A DNA stretch of 64,000 nt from Spizellomyces punctatus DAOM BR117 (GCF_000182565.1 NW_015971552.1:183353-247352), one strand, 5' to 3'; numbered from the stretch's first letter, positions 11,967 to 23,745 are shown. The notes: generated from the letters alone by a model not told the origin. Made by a program: numbers and translations.

Positions 11967-13796
11967 TCACAAACGAATCTCCCATCCAAGGTCAAATGCG
12001 GTTTCCAAAAAGCCGATATCTGCATTTGGCTCATCCAGATTCCGTTCTCTTACAATGGCAGAACCCAAATTGGTAATGCCCTTGTCGGCATCCATAGTGG
12101 ACATTGTGAACTGCTGAAAGACTTCCTCTTCGAAACTCATCGCATCAAAGTCGAGATCAATGGTTGCAATAGTCACTCTGGACATATGGCTAACGTAAGT
12201 CTCGATCGAATCTATAGAGTAGCGGGAGGGAGAGCTGGGAGATTCGGGTTCCTCAAGCGTAGCCGAGATCGGTAAATTATAAGATACTTCTGGTTCTAAA
12301 GGCTCCAATGCGGTTGTAAGATTGGGTTCGGATTGGAAATCCGTGCGTGGAATGAACTCATATTTTGGCGTCGTCGGCAATGTCGGAGATCTGTCTTCAG
12401 AACGGGTCTTCCATTCGCCGCTTTCGACGGCAGTGGCAATGAAGAGGACATTTAATGCAGGTGTTGATGAGGGTTTAGCGCGTCGCAGAAGTGCAGTTTT
12501 CAGGAGACCTAATGATCGGCGTTTACGAGGCGCGATTGTAGACGGTTTGAATGAAACCGGGGGTGCAGGAGGGACGGGTTGCATATGATGTACTGCTCTG
12601 TTTGTATCTGCCGATTCGTTGGTTTTTGCTGATGGCTTGGGCGGGGTGTGTGTTTCAAGTCTGGTAAGGTCGGATATTGATGATCGGCGGGGAGGAGGGA
12701 TGGGATGTTGGTTAGGGTCTGAGATTAGCGGTTTACTGCAGTCCTGGAGCATTGGTCGCTCTTGGTGAATTGGTTCTGATTCGCGTCCGTCTCCCTTATT
12801 CGGCTGCTCTTTTGGCAGGTTGCTCTGGTCTTCCTTGACTTCCTTCTGGAGAGTTGCAAGTCTCGATTTCTCCTGCAGTTCCATCTTCTCGATTAGTGTC
12901 ATGCTAGGCTTGGGTCTCACCGCACTCATCGGTGCTGGCTTTGGTGGGGCATCTAAGCTGTCGTCAGATTCCAACGATGTAGAGACGATACGTAAAGAGC
13001 TCTTTTGTGCAGTCGGTGCTCTTCTCGCTCTGAGGGTTGGTGCGCTAGTAACTGCGACAGGTCGCGATGTTGATTGATGCGCTGGTGATGCGCCGGTGAT
13101 CCGTGGGGGAGGCTGCGAAATAACAGGCTTTGGTCCAGATTGCGCAAAAGGTAGGTTCCCAAGTGGAATCTCGTCATCCTCATCTTCGTCAGGTTTTTTC
13201 TTAACAGTTCGCCCCGGATGAAGGATGCGTGGTGTCGACTGCTTTGCGTTTGGCAGTTGCTCGGTCTCTTCATCCGACGATGAATCGGAAGAGTATCCGC
13301 TATCTCGTGGATTGGCAGTTTTATCATCGGTTACAAGCTTCTTTGTGCGAATCAAAGCGCGTTTTGATATATCCGCCATCCGTGCAGACGAAGACCGCAT
13401 CTTCCCTCGTCTGCCGATCCCGCCCAATCCCGCCAGCGCCCTGACCGGGCGCTCCGAGGCAATGTCATCAAATACATTGCCTGCCGAGAGCACTTTGACA
13501 GGTCTGCCCATTAAACCACTCCACGTGCGATAAACCCTCTTTAGCAAATTTTGGATCAAAACTACTCGGTGCATGTCGCAAGAAGCCCTGTGTCGCTCAG
13601 TTTGGAGCTTTCGATGTGATAGGTTGGCGAGAACGATAGGATCAATGGCAGGGCGAGCTCTTCGTCGCCGAGTGGGGGTGATGGAGTCATCGCTCCGTAG
13701 TCGTTCAGGTGGCGACGTTGACGACTTTGGCTTTGTTCTTTTACCTCTCGTGCTCGGAGAGACTTTACGGTCTGCGAGGGCAAATAGACTAAGCAT
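11967..13796 (-). CDS. Large, mostly disordered protein of unknown function
   Basis: A 609-residue, single-exon frame rich in Pro, Ser, Arg and Lys. The N-terminal third contains a possible folded segment (about residues 60-125; RVVLIQNLLKRVYRTWSGLMG and ALAGLGGIGRRGKMRS). An acidic patch (KKPDEDEDDEIPLG) and many proline-rich stretches follow (SQPPPRITG, PPAPPVSFKPS). The C-terminus turns acidic and contains ETYVSHMSRVTIATIDLDFD. Phosphorylation- and SH3-ligand-like motifs are abundant. No family is recognised. The first ATG in frame is used. A good acceptor-like sequence (pyrimidine tract then TTTACAG) just upstream at about 13826 suggests that a further 5' exon may exist, but no in-phase ATG exon was found. 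Confidence 0.6.
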   Translation of the reverse strand: MLSLFALADRKVSPSTRGKRTKPKSSTSPPERLRSDDSITPTRRRRARPAIDPIVLANLSHRKLQTERHRASCDMHRVVLIQNLLKRVYRTWSGLMGRPVKVLSAGNVFDDIASERPVRALAGLGGIGRRGKMRSSSARMADISKRALIRTKKLVTDDKTANPRDSGYSSDSSSDEETEQLPNAKQSTPRILHPGRTVKKKPDEDEDDEIPLGNLPFAQSGPKPVISQPPPRITGASPAHQSTSRPVAVTSAPTLRARRAPTAQKSSLRIVSTSLESDDSLDAPPKPAPMSAVRPKPSMTLIEKMELQEKSRLATLQKEVKEDQSNLPKEQPNKGDGRESEPIHQERPMLQDCSKPLISDPNQHPIPPPRRSSISDLTRLETHTPPKPSAKTNESADTNRAVHHMQPVPPAPPVSFKPSTIAPRKRRSLGLLKTALLRRAKPSSTPALNVLFIATAVESGEWKTRSEDRSPTLPTTPKYEFIPRTDFQSEPNLTTALEPLEPEVSYNLPISATLEEPESPSSPSRYSIDSIETYVSHMSRVTIATIDLDFDAMSFEEEVFQQFTMSTMDADKGITNLGSAIVRERNLDEPNADIGFLETAFDLGWEIRL

Positions 13797-14285
13797 CGCT
13801 AACAGATAGTTTAGCTCTGTAAACAAATCAACTCGTTAGAGAAGAGGAAGCAAAAAGGACGACGAAGATAAAAGCAAAATCCTGCAAATACCTGGTGCCT
13901 GGCCAGGAAGGCTAGCTGAGTCTGCCACAAAGAGCACAGAGGAATTAAATCGAAAGCTGCGAGGGGATTTTCATGCAGAATGACAAAAGTGGTTTGATCA
14001 TTGAAATGCATTAGAATGTGCGATAGGGGTGAACGCCTCGTTTTCATCTCACATTTGTTGAACACTTTCGGAATCGACACGCACCAGTGACTTCAACAGG
14101 CAACATGAATTTCCCTTTTAAAAACTCTACACTTTCAAAAAGAACTGTGCGCAACGTGGGCTTGACAGCACGAAAGCCACTATCGGCGTATGAATATGCG
14201 GAATAATTAAAATGGCGCCAACTTAAATTGTTCAACGAAAACGATGAATTTTGTCTAAAACAGTGGTCATACACACGAGGGGACC

Positions 14286-15104
14286 CTATTTATCCTCGGG
14301 TTTGGACTGGACACGTTTGGCCAACTCGGCAAACGTTTTCCCTTGAATTTCCGCAACCTCTAGCTCAAGTTTCGACGGCTGTCGACTTCCATCACCTCCC
14401 GCAAGCGTTCCAGAACCCCAGGCACTTCCACCTCGTACCTCCGTCAAGCCAGTGAACTGCGAAAAAGTGTTGAAATACCCGAGTGGAACGTAAACCATAC
14501 CGTGGTGAGCAAGTGTGGATATGAAATTAGCGGCCGTCATTTCTTGTCCGCCGCCCATACTGGCAGTCGAAAAAAAGACTCCGGCAAGCTTTTGATGAAG
14601 ACTGCCCTTCACCCAAAGTTGGCCAGTCCGATCCCAGAAAGCGCGCACTTGGGCTGTCATTATATGGGTCATTAGAATGCTTTCCATGATCTGTTACAAA
14701 ACCCGAGTAACGTACCAGATTGGTTGCCGTATCGAGTGGGCATACCGAACAGGAAAGCTTCATATTGTTCTAAGGTCTCCATGGTCGCCAGCGGGACGTT
14801 TGGATCCTGACCAGGTGCGTGCATTTTCTCCAATACATCCTTTGGCTGTGGGCGAACGTCAGTATCTCGTTCTTGAGATCCGAACAACTTAGTCTAGTAA
14901 AGCGTCGTGTATACTCACCAAAGTTTCTGGGATTTGATACAAGTCGCCTTTCAAACCCACTGATTCAACACCCTTTTTGATGGCGCGAGCCAACTGGCCA
15001 ACATGTCCGTACATCGAGTAGTAGATAATGGCAACCTTTTAATGGCTGTGAGATCCAGGACATTATTTATATCGGTTATCGAGAAACTTTACCTTTGAAA
15101 CCAT
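14286..15104 (-). CDS. NAD(P)H:quinone oxidoreductase, WrbA/Pst2 flavodoxin-like family
   Basis: A 208-residue flavodoxin-like enzyme that reduces quinones by two electrons with NAD(P)H on bound FMN and so limits oxidative stress. Fungal relatives are Pst2, Rfs1 and Ycp4. The FMN phosphate loop [12 protein letters not shown] lies at the N-terminus. Further family motifs are [34 protein letters not shown] and the C-terminal [15 protein letters not shown]. Four exons (15093-15104, 14919-15035, 14845-14... to 14716, 14286-14653) give a length normal for the family. The first exon is only 12 nt (MVSK). For the third exon the acceptor before CCAAAG was preferred to an earlier one because it restores the family sequence without an insertion. 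It is probably cytosolic or peripheral to the plasma membrane. Confidence 0.92.
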
Positions 15105-18033
15105 GGTGAGGAGCTGTCTGATCAATCTGAGAAACAAGATAGCGAGGCTGCTCATGCACAAGCCAGAGCTCTATTATATTCTCTTCCACTTTCCTGCCAT
15201 GGTTTTGACTCTCACGTAACATGATATCATGCACGTTCACATTAAATGTGAGTGAGATCATTCGAACCGACAGGAAGGGATGACTTCAAATCCCCTAAAG
15301 AACTGACCAAATGCGCGGAGCAGTGCACAGTCGGCCAACATGGTCGAGTAAATGTACATTGGGAATGACATGGACGAGTTTAATGCCGTCATAATGTCCA
15401 CATATCTACAGATGCGGGCTCTAAACTTCAGACGATCTTGGAGTTCGGATACGAGCACCTATGTCGCATTCACCCAGGTGCCATTGCACAATTTTGCGTT
15501 TTGACTCTTGGTTGTCTGCACCAGACTCGACAGCTGCTTGCGCCGACTGCCATATTGGTCGTCGATATTGTTGCCGCCCATATTTGCTAAGAGAGTAGAA
15601 TATTCATAATCGCATGAAATATTGTCCAGATCGAGACTGTAGTTGTCCCCTCATCATATGCCTACGGATATGCACTTTGATACCTAATGATGAATTGGTA
15701 ACACCTAGCTTAATCCAATAGACGATCCACAACATTATGGCAACCAATCGCATGAAGCATTCTAACTCTCAGGCAGAGTGTCTCTTGCGCTCTACCTAAT
15801 CATAGCGACGTCTATCGTCAAATCGGCTCAGCAATCGATATTTTTGCTGCACCAACACGGCTTCCACGATGCGTATGACGACCCTACACGATGAATCCAA
15901 GACTAAGGCACTATGGAACGAACCAATGCACTTGTACCGTAAAATCATTTATGTACTGTATCATAGTACTACATAGGCGATGAGTTAGCGCATGTACAAC
16001 CCAGTCTGGAAATCGTTGTCAGTGTCGTTCCCAGTTAAAATCTGAAATTAGAGTGGATCCTGTGCTGTGCTTCTTGGACGGGTTATTTAAACACATGAAG
16101 CGTATTATCATCATTCAGGTACTTGGTTCAAACAACATGCACGATGCGACCGGGCTGTTGGAGGCGGCGGATGAGGGAGTATCCTCTCGCATTGATATAG
16201 CATTCAAAACCAAAAAGTCGGGTATGATGACCCGTCGACAATCCTGTTTACAGCACGGATTCCCAGGGCATGCAAACAAGGATGTCGATAGATGATTTGG
16301 ATATATTCACATCGCCCTCATCAAACAGCAACATGCCTGAAATACATTGGCGCGACGTGAGGAAACAGGGAATAACGTGGGCACGTTGCCCATTGAACAG
16401 CGAGTCACAAACCGACTGTGTTCGTTGCGTCTGTCGACCATCCTCTCGCACGAACCGCAGATTCATTACTCAATTCTCCCACGTGGTCCCATCTGTCTTC
16501 ACTCAGAGTACCAAATTTTGAGATACCAAATGTTTGTTTCACACTCTATTTGTTAGAGTCCCACCAGGGTTATGGAAAACAATATTAAAAAGTATTTGAT
16601 ATCGATAAAGGCAATTCAGAGGGAATCTCTGGGATCTCATTTCATCCAACGTTCACCCAGTATGGTTCTCTTCTGACTAGTGGGGCTTCTGTGGCAGTTA
16701 GCAACGAGTCTCTCTATCATCCTCTTCCTACGATGTGTGAGCAGTGCCGTTGTTGAAACCCTGACTGCTGATCATGGGGCCCATGGCCGTAGATTATCGT
16801 ACGACAAAAGTTGTGCCGAAAATTCTCATCATGACTCGGATCTTGACAGATCATACCCATCTTCGAATTGCATTGCTGTTGGCAACACATCCGCATTCTG
16901 TATGTCCGTGATTGAGGTTGTCCGTGCTCGCCCACTACCTCGTCTGCATCACCATAATGACTTTCCGCTCTCACGCACAGCTCTTGTTTTTGCCTCAAGA
17001 TGTTGCGAGGTCAAGGAATATACGGATCCATAAATACCCGAACTGTGTGTTTCAAAAGCACAATTTTCACTGTCGACGAATGAACTTTCGACGAATGACA
17101 CAAAGGTGGACTATGCTTACGTAAATGATCGGATTATGTAAGGAGCTACAGCTCTACTGGGGACCGAAACAACGGCGTATGTGTGCCTTGAATAATTCAG
17201 TGTAAAGCTTTACGATGAGGGACCTCAAGAATTATACTAGATCAGCCAGAAACACAGCAAACTTCATTTAATCTAATTGTTTATCACTAGATTCTCTGGA
17301 TGAATGAAGTAAATGCCGTTACCGTACGGGCGCGAAGGCCCTCTTCTCTGTTCATCGAGCCACACATCTTCGTGTCTACGGTCGCTGTTTAGTGGATTCT
17401 GGGCATCAATATTGCATCCAAAATGTCAAGGAGCAGGCAACGCCTCGGTATTGTCGTCGCTAAATTATCGAAGTTCATGGCGCGCCAAAGATCCATTATT
17501 GCCGTCGCTCTCCCTCAAATCTCTAAGCAGGGCAACCTAATCGACACATATTCTTGGCATATTGCGAAATTGTCAGTACTCAGGTAGTGTTGTCGTCCAC
17601 AGTTGCTTTAGAGCAATTCTGCGAACGCCCAAGAAGCCCGAAAACCTTGCATACATTACAAAATAACCTTAAACATGATGATTTAGCTTGACACGGCCGT
17701 ATTGCATGACACAGACGACCACCACAGGATGTTATAACGTAACTGTCTCTGTGAGGAAGAGGACTTTTGTATTTTGCACGAAGGAAAGATCTGGTCTTCG
17801 TCCTATGATGCTAACTAACAGTATGCACTTCAGTACTTGACACGTCTCCTAGTTAATACAATGTCTTGACACCAGCTTGGCCAATTCTGGTACAAGTAGT
17901 GAAAGGTATACAGCGATGATACAAAAAAGAAATCTACATATAGAACAAAATCTCACATCTATAACATCTACAAGCAAATCCGCGTCGGTGATAAAGGAGA
18001 TATTCAACCCACACCCCGCAAATCCCTTGCTAT
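15105..18033. other. Gene-poor region of about 2.9 kb
   Basis: I find no supported gene here. One minus-strand segment (15258-15458) has a receptor-like look: a possible acceptor (CTGTAG) is followed by YVDIMTALNSSMSFPMYIYS, resembling a seventh helix of rhodopsin-type receptors, and then a stop. No matching upstream helices could be assembled, so it is at best a relic. Other open frames here begin with non-ATG codons or lack features. Confidence 0.4.
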
Positions 18034-19473
18034 CTACATTTCCCCTCTCCATTTTGGGGTCAAATGTTCCCTGACCACCTCTACTTTTTGTTTTGATACA
18101 CCGTCCCCCGTGTAGCGATAGATGTAATTCACGAGGAGTACAGCGGCTAAGGTTAGACAGTCAGTAAAAAGGCGGGCTACCGGTGCGAAATCTCCGACGT
18201 AGAAGCAGATAAGTACCTGCAATTGCTACAAGCACCATGTTCCAGAAAAACCCAACGACGTCCACGGTCGTTCCAATAGGAGGTGCGAGAGGCTGGCTAT
18301 TGCGGATTGATGGAAGAGCGAATCTATGGCACGAAAGGTGAGCGTTTATATCCCAAGCCATGAATACGCAATCGCTCGAATACTTACAACATGGAAATCG
18401 ACACAGCAATTGTGGGCGGTTCCACTTTTCTTCCACGCACCCACACGCTCACCGCAAGAGTTATCATCAAGAGTGACAACACCCACATGAATATCGTCAA
18501 AAGTACGACAAACACCTTTGTCGTGTGTGCACGCTTGATAACACTAGTGACTAGGATTAACGTTGCGTCAGATTTGGAGCTGGTATCGCAAACTTGGGGA
18601 AAGACGACATTATAAGCTGCGAGAGGGGCGTTGGCCTGAAGGTGCATAGCGGTTAGAAGACAGAAACATCAGCAAGATTGGGAAGACACGTACAAAGACA
18701 ACAAGGGACACTGGCGAATCCACTCTGGAGGTGACATTTCGAAAGGTACCCGTCATCAGAAAGAGGTTCTGCCACTTGTCAAACGGGTATCTGTTGATGT
18801 CGCCAGTGATCGAGAAAGACGAATCTTGGGGTTGCATGGTGTCACCCGCTTTGAACCGGAAGGTTATGCTACCTGCAATATCAGTATCAGAATTAGTCCT
18901 CGTCCAAGTTTGATGCACAAAAAGGAGTTACGAACCGACGGTGATGTTGAGATCAGATCGGAGCTTGCGGTTTACCAATGACTCAAGGTCATCTCCACCA
19001 CCCACAGGTTGGTCAGCCAAATCACCTTGCCAAGAGAGTGATGTGAGCCACATCTTCCTTATGAATTCCGCAAACATTCCAGGTACCTCTGGGTGTAAAT
19101 TCAAAATGCAGTCTAAATGAGGAGCTTCCTGGATCGACACTCGTCACCGACATTTCAATCTCAACCAACGTTGGTACATTCTGGAACCTCGTGCCATTGA
19201 CGATGCCGCTTTGAGCGGAAAGAGGTATGTTGTAAGGGAAGGTGAAGTTGGGATCGGTAACGTTGCAAGGACCGAATGCTGTTACGTCAAGCTTGCGGTC
19301 GCCCTAGTTTGAAGAACTGAGCTTGAGCGCAGTAACACTTACAGCACACTATAAGGACTCACAGATTCTTTATTCTGCAAGCCGGCCCATAAGACGACAC
19401 CAAACAAAAGTCCAAAGCCTAGGACAGCTCCAATAAAGACTTTTAGCCTTTTTGGCGTTAATCCACACAGCAT
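18034..19473 (-). CDS. DUF4436 membrane protein
   Basis: A multi-pass membrane protein of the DUF4436 family, found in bacteria and some fungi, function unknown. The N-terminal helix (VFIGAVLGFGLLFGVVLWAG) is followed by a long extracytosolic domain with N-glycosylation sequons (CNVT, NFT, NGT). The conserved INRYPFDKWQ motif comes next, then a helix FVVLLTIFMWVLSLLMITLA, the strongly conserved LFALPSIRNSQPLAPPIG loop, and a last helix ending in a short basic tail. Six or seven introns interrupt it. Most are 50-80 nt, but the segment around 19080-19110 needs a short intron to keep the frame, so that junction is uncertain. The ATG at 19473 precedes the first helix. Confidence 0.85.
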
Positions 19474-21350
19474 CTCTGTCGTATGGACCAACGACAAATA
19501 GCTACTGGAGTGGAAAATATTTTATAGGTCTCGGCTTTCTACTTGCAAGTCCTTGAGCTGTACCGCTCTGGTTGCGTAAACCTGTAGATGTTACACGCTG
19601 TAACCAAAGTGTTCCAGAAAGGAATTCCTGTTGATCAAGAGGAACGTGCAGCTTATGTTGTTTTTGGCATTTTATTAGTTTGCCGTCCCTCCCCAAACAG
19701 CGTTTCGAAGGGGGGGCCGGCCATCCAATAATTGAGAATGGCTTTAGGCCCATGCTCAGAAACATCGACTGCGCACAAGATTGGGGACCCCCTCTTCTTC
19801 CGTGCAGGGGGTGGATGATCGAGAATGGCAGGGCCTTTGAACCAACGTTTGTCGTTTAGCGCTGCCCTCGCCCAACGCACCCAACCAGCCACAGTCTCTC
19901 CCCTCCGGTTTGCTCCGGATTCCTGTTTCCTTTGGCGGCGGCCTACACGGTGCTTTTATTTTGTGTGCGAGTTCCCCTGTCCATGTTCTGCTACAATCTC
20001 TCCTATTTCTATTCGCCACTTTTGGTCCGCAAAATGCCAAAATCGGTTAAAGAGGGGCCGCCGCTGTGCCAAAATTGCTCTTTCCAAAAATGGCTTTTTT
20101 CTGCCGCCAGTTGAGCCGCTCTCCCGCTTATAAAAGGAGGGCCTCTTTTGGCTTTCCCCCCCTCTTTACTTTTCATCCCGCCAACACTCGGCTGGTTGGA
20201 GCAGAATGAATATTGGGTATGAGGTCATATCAAATCTTAGTCTGGGGCCCACTGCTGTTTATCGCCTGAATGACCCACACAAAGATTTGGTGTGTTCCTC
20301 ACTCCCGCTTGATCATTCTTGTATTGAATAGAGCTCATGTCCACATTTGCAAGCCATATGATGTTGTTTGTCATTTCGTAAAATGTTACTAGTTTTGCAG
20401 AAACCCTGAGAGTTGCCATTGTTTGTGTACGCACCAGCCTCCAACTGTGGGGCGAAGAAGAGAAAAGGCGCGACGTACCATCGCGAACTTCATTTGCACC
20501 GCTCAGAGTCGATGCCAATTCGATTCCTACCAATCTTCTACTGGCCTGATGAATTGGTGATCAAGAAAAGAGACGGAAGGCCTGCTTGATCAAGTGTGAA
20601 AGGACCGAATATCCACGCTCCCCTTGCCAACTGGCATGCGGTAAGTTTCCCGCAAAGAGACGGCCCGTCGTGTTGCGACGACCTGCTAACCCGAAGAAAC
20701 ATAGCAACCCTTTCTCATTACGCAGCGCTTGGTAAACGTTAATTACTCCCGTCGTCATCGGGATGTATCATAATTGGTCAAATGCCGTACCTCAAACGCT
20801 CCACATTGGCCATCAAATGGTTGAGCATCCTTGCTGCACGCTCGGGTGCCAAGTAATGACAAGGTCTTCATGGCGCCGCCCCCAGTCGAGAAGCTTAATG
20901 TTGCCTTGGTTGAAAAATTTAGGATATGCCATGTACTAAGCCATCTCGCGTTGAAACGGCTTTCCTCTCCATAGACAAAATTGTACAAAATACAAAATTC
21001 CTTTTCTTGACCGCAGACAAAGATACACGATCACCAGCGAATCCAACGTGTTTCACATGCGGTTGCTTATATCCAGCTTGCTAAAAACCATGTGTTCCTA
21101 TCACCGTGGCGCCCTTCGAAACTTGCTTTGGGGGTTCAACGCTTGCTTTACGGGTTCAATAGGACCCCTACTTGCCATTTGCTCGGTGTATTGGATGAAC
21201 GGCCTTGCAAAAAAAAATGTTCATCTTGAGCTCTTTTCAGTGTGGAGTTCAACATGCCTCAAATTACGCAAGGGTCCGAGATGGTTTCGGGGTCTTAAAG
21301 TTGCTTTTCAGGGTGTAAGGTTGCGCGGCGTTCGGAAGAGTGTTGGAAAG
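19474..21350. other. Gene-poor region with weak minus-strand coding signal
   Basis: No confident gene. Three minus-strand open frames lie in a row (20755-20988, 20561-20758, 20237-20533). The last ends normally with a stop, and the intervening sequence contains GT and AG sites. Together they might form a multi-exon gene, but two of the frames start with TTG, no family is recognisable and I could not fix the splice phases. GC-rich blocks at 19680-19990 are also unexplained. Confidence 0.3.
20129..20135 (+). promoter_or_regulatory. Orphan TATA box followed by pyrimidine tract
   Basis: TATAAAA is followed within 40 bases by a C/T-rich run, as in the promoters at 4944 and 21352. The only downstream ATG frame (20206, about 42 codons) shows no signal peptide or conserved feature. 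This may therefore be the promoter of a non-coding transcript or of a lost gene. Confidence 0.4.
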
Positions 21351-21351
21351 G

Positions 21352-21358
21352 CATAAAA
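21352..21358 (+). promoter_or_regulatory. TATA-like element of the Asn/Gln-rich protein gene
   Basis: CATAAAA lies about 155 bases upstream of the ATG at 21507 and is followed by a CT-rich leader. Its spacing resembles that of the TATA box of the Tyr-rich protein gene. Confidence 0.5.
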
Positions 21359-21506
21359 AGCAAGATCTTGTGCAGATCCTTTCTCTTTCTCCATCACACA
21401 CAAAAGCAGCAATCGGACAATTGTAGAATATCTTTTGTGATTGTAGACTCCTTCCCTTCCTTAGATACTTAGACCTGTGTCTTTTACCTCCTCAAGAGCT
21501 TTCACG

Positions 21507-23041
21507 ATGAAGTTTATCGTTACAGCTCTCGTCCTTTCGTTGGTTGGTACCTCCGTAGCCGATACTCGACTGAACCGAAGGCGATTCGGACAACAGAACC
21601 CACCTGTGGAAGGAAAGATTGGACAGGTGAGTTTGTCCGTGCAATGGCTGTGCCACATACGCGTTCAGCAACTGACTTGCCATCACGTTAGCTTCAAGCC
21701 CTAAAGAATGGTCTGGCTGGTACTCTCTCTGGACAAGTTCCCTCCACGCTTCTCGGTGCCGCGGACCCATGTGCTAAACTCCAACTGGCCGACACCATCG
21801 TCCAAGCCGCTCCTGGTGACGCAGCTACTCTGGCAGCCGCAAGGGAACTCGTCAACGCCGAACAAAACTTTAACCCCGCCAACAACGGCAAACCCAAGTT
21901 CTGTGGAAACCCCAATCTCCCTGCTACAAAAGAACTGCGAGGAATCCTCCCCAAGATTTCGGAAGTGGACAACCTCCAGGGTGCAGCGGCGTTCAATCAG
22001 ATATCGTCCAAAAGTCTGGCGGATGCCCTTGCCGGCAATGTAAAGAATGTCGATGGCAAGAGTGTAGCAGATCAGATTGTCGAGGCTGGCTTTACGGACT
22101 TTGCGGGCGCCCCTGTTGCTGGAAACAACAATAACGGTAACCAGAACAACCAGAATAATACAAACAACGGGAACAACCAGAACAAGACAAACAACGGTAA
22201 CCAGAACAACCAGAACAAGACAAACAACGGCAACCAGAACAACCAGAACAAGAACAACGGCAACCAGAACAACCAGAACAAGAACAACCAAAACAACGGG
22301 AATAACCAGAACAACCAGAACAAGAACAACCAACACAACAACAACAACCAGAACAATCGGAACAATGGGAACAACAACGTCGTTACAGTTACGCAGACCG
22401 TTACCCGCACCGTAGTCGTCTGCCCCACAAACGTTGCTGGTAACAACAACAACAACAACCAGCACAACAACAACAACCAGAATAACCGGAACAACCAGAA
22501 CAACCAGAACAAAAACAACCAAAACAACGGGAACAACCAGAACAAGAACAACCAGACCAACAACGAGAACAACCAGAACAAATACAATCAAAACAACGGG
22601 AACAACAACAACCAGAACAAGAACAACCAAAACAACGGGAACAACAACAACCAGAACAAGAACAACCAAAACAACGGGAACAACAACAACCAGAACAAGA
22701 ACAACCAAAACAACGGCAACAACAACAACCAGAACAACCAGAACAAAAACAACCAAAACAACAATGGAAATAACGGGAATGTGATTTTCCAACCCAAGTC
22801 GGTGGAGGGCCTCAACTTTGACCCCCTTGTACTCTCTAACGATCCCAACCGCCGCTTCCAAGTTGCGGGTGATACCTTTGTTGGGGCTGGAGCTGCTTGC
22901 GGGCGTGTCGGAGACCGTCTTTTCAACAGCTGTGCAAACAAATTGAATGCTGAAGGCCGTGGCAACGAGTTGGGAACAGTTTGTGCGCCTGCGCGGGACG
23001 CCGCCAAGACCGATTGTGCTGCTGCTGCCGCCAATGTGTAG
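21507..23041 (+). CDS. Secreted Asn/Gln-rich repeat protein
   Basis: A predicted extracellular protein of 489 residues. A signal peptide (MKFIVTALVLSLVGTSVA) and a likely dibasic processing site (LNRRRF) lead into an Ala/Leu-rich N-terminal domain with cysteines (ADPCAKLQ, KPKFCGNPNLP). There follow two long Asn/Gln/Lys repeat tracts (about residues 185-267 and 289-401) separated by the hydrophobic, threonine-rich segment VVTVTQTVTRTVVVCPTN. The C-terminal domain has four cysteines (GAACGRVGDRLFNSCANK and TVCAP...TDC) and resembles Cys-patterned C-termini of other fungal secreted repeat proteins, though I cannot name a family. One 65-nt intron lies at 21627-21691. A wall or matrix role is plausible by composition; the N/Q tracts could also favour aggregation. 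Confidence 0.87.
22124..22373 (+). repeat. First Asn/Gln/Lys-coding low-complexity tract
   Basis: AAC/CAG/AAG/GGT codon repeats encode NNQNK-type units in the Asn/Gln-rich secreted protein. Confidence 0.85.
22435..22775 (+). repeat. Second Asn/Gln/Lys-coding tract with a 39-nt higher-order unit
   Basis: Several copies of a unit of about 39 nt (encoding NNGNNNNQNKNNQ) follow each other almost exactly at 22590-22730, indicating recent tandem expansion. Confidence 0.8.
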
Positions 23042-23745
23042 AAAGACTTACTTGTGACATATTGTAGATTTCTCTTTTTTGAATGTTTTGTACATGCATA
23101 GTGCGTATAGATGTCGGCTTTGATGTGAAAGTCTCCCAGGCGAGCATCTTGAAGGACAGCGGGACTAGTCCAAACAAGTAAATAAAATCATATAATTTTG
23201 CACTCATTCTGTTCCGTTGCTCTTCAGGAGTTTATTGCAGAGGAAGGAAGCAACTTTCGCTGTGCAAATGGTAAACCTGACCAGACCTGAACTGTGACAT
23301 GGGCTATGAGTTGCGCAGTATGCATTCAAACCACACTGCAATTGGTGTTTGGTGACTCCGACGCGGGACCGCGTTCTTGACAGAGCAGCAGTGAGCTTTT
23401 CTCTGAACAGAGCGCGTTAAAGGTTGAGACTTGAAGCCTCGTTTGGATGGTTATACGGCAGTTGGTGAGTGTCTATGACATTGCTTTTGGGGAACCCTGG
23501 ATGGTGGACACGTAATGGGAGAAGCGTCGCCCCACTGGCGAGTAAGCAGCAGTAGGGCGCGCAGCAGATGTCCAGCGATATCTATCCGGCACCGGACTGG
23601 GAGACGCAACACAGTGGATCTATTGCTAGATTTAGAGTCAATCCCGCGTTGCGTGTGCACCATACTCATGACGAAATGCTCCCTCTCCCCAGAAAATCAA
23701 ATATCGACGCCCGTACTGAGACATTAGCCCATCTTTGCCAACAAG
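23042..23745. other. Intergenic region
   Basis: This contains the 3' end of the Asn/Gln-rich gene and the likely promoter of the PP2A subunit gene. I see no gene in it. Confidence 0.4.

Noticed and set aside
13811-14080. Upstream exon for the large disordered protein
   Set aside because: A good intron can be drawn, but the upstream frame is out of phase and the in-phase frame has a stop and no ATG.
16680-17033. 119-codon plus-strand frame with a signal-peptide-like start
   Set aside because: It starts with GTG, not ATG, and has no conserved feature.
21701-22861. 386-codon minus-strand open frame opposite the Asn/Gln-rich gene
   Set aside because: A by-product of the AAC/CAG repeats on the other strand; valine-rich low complexity only.
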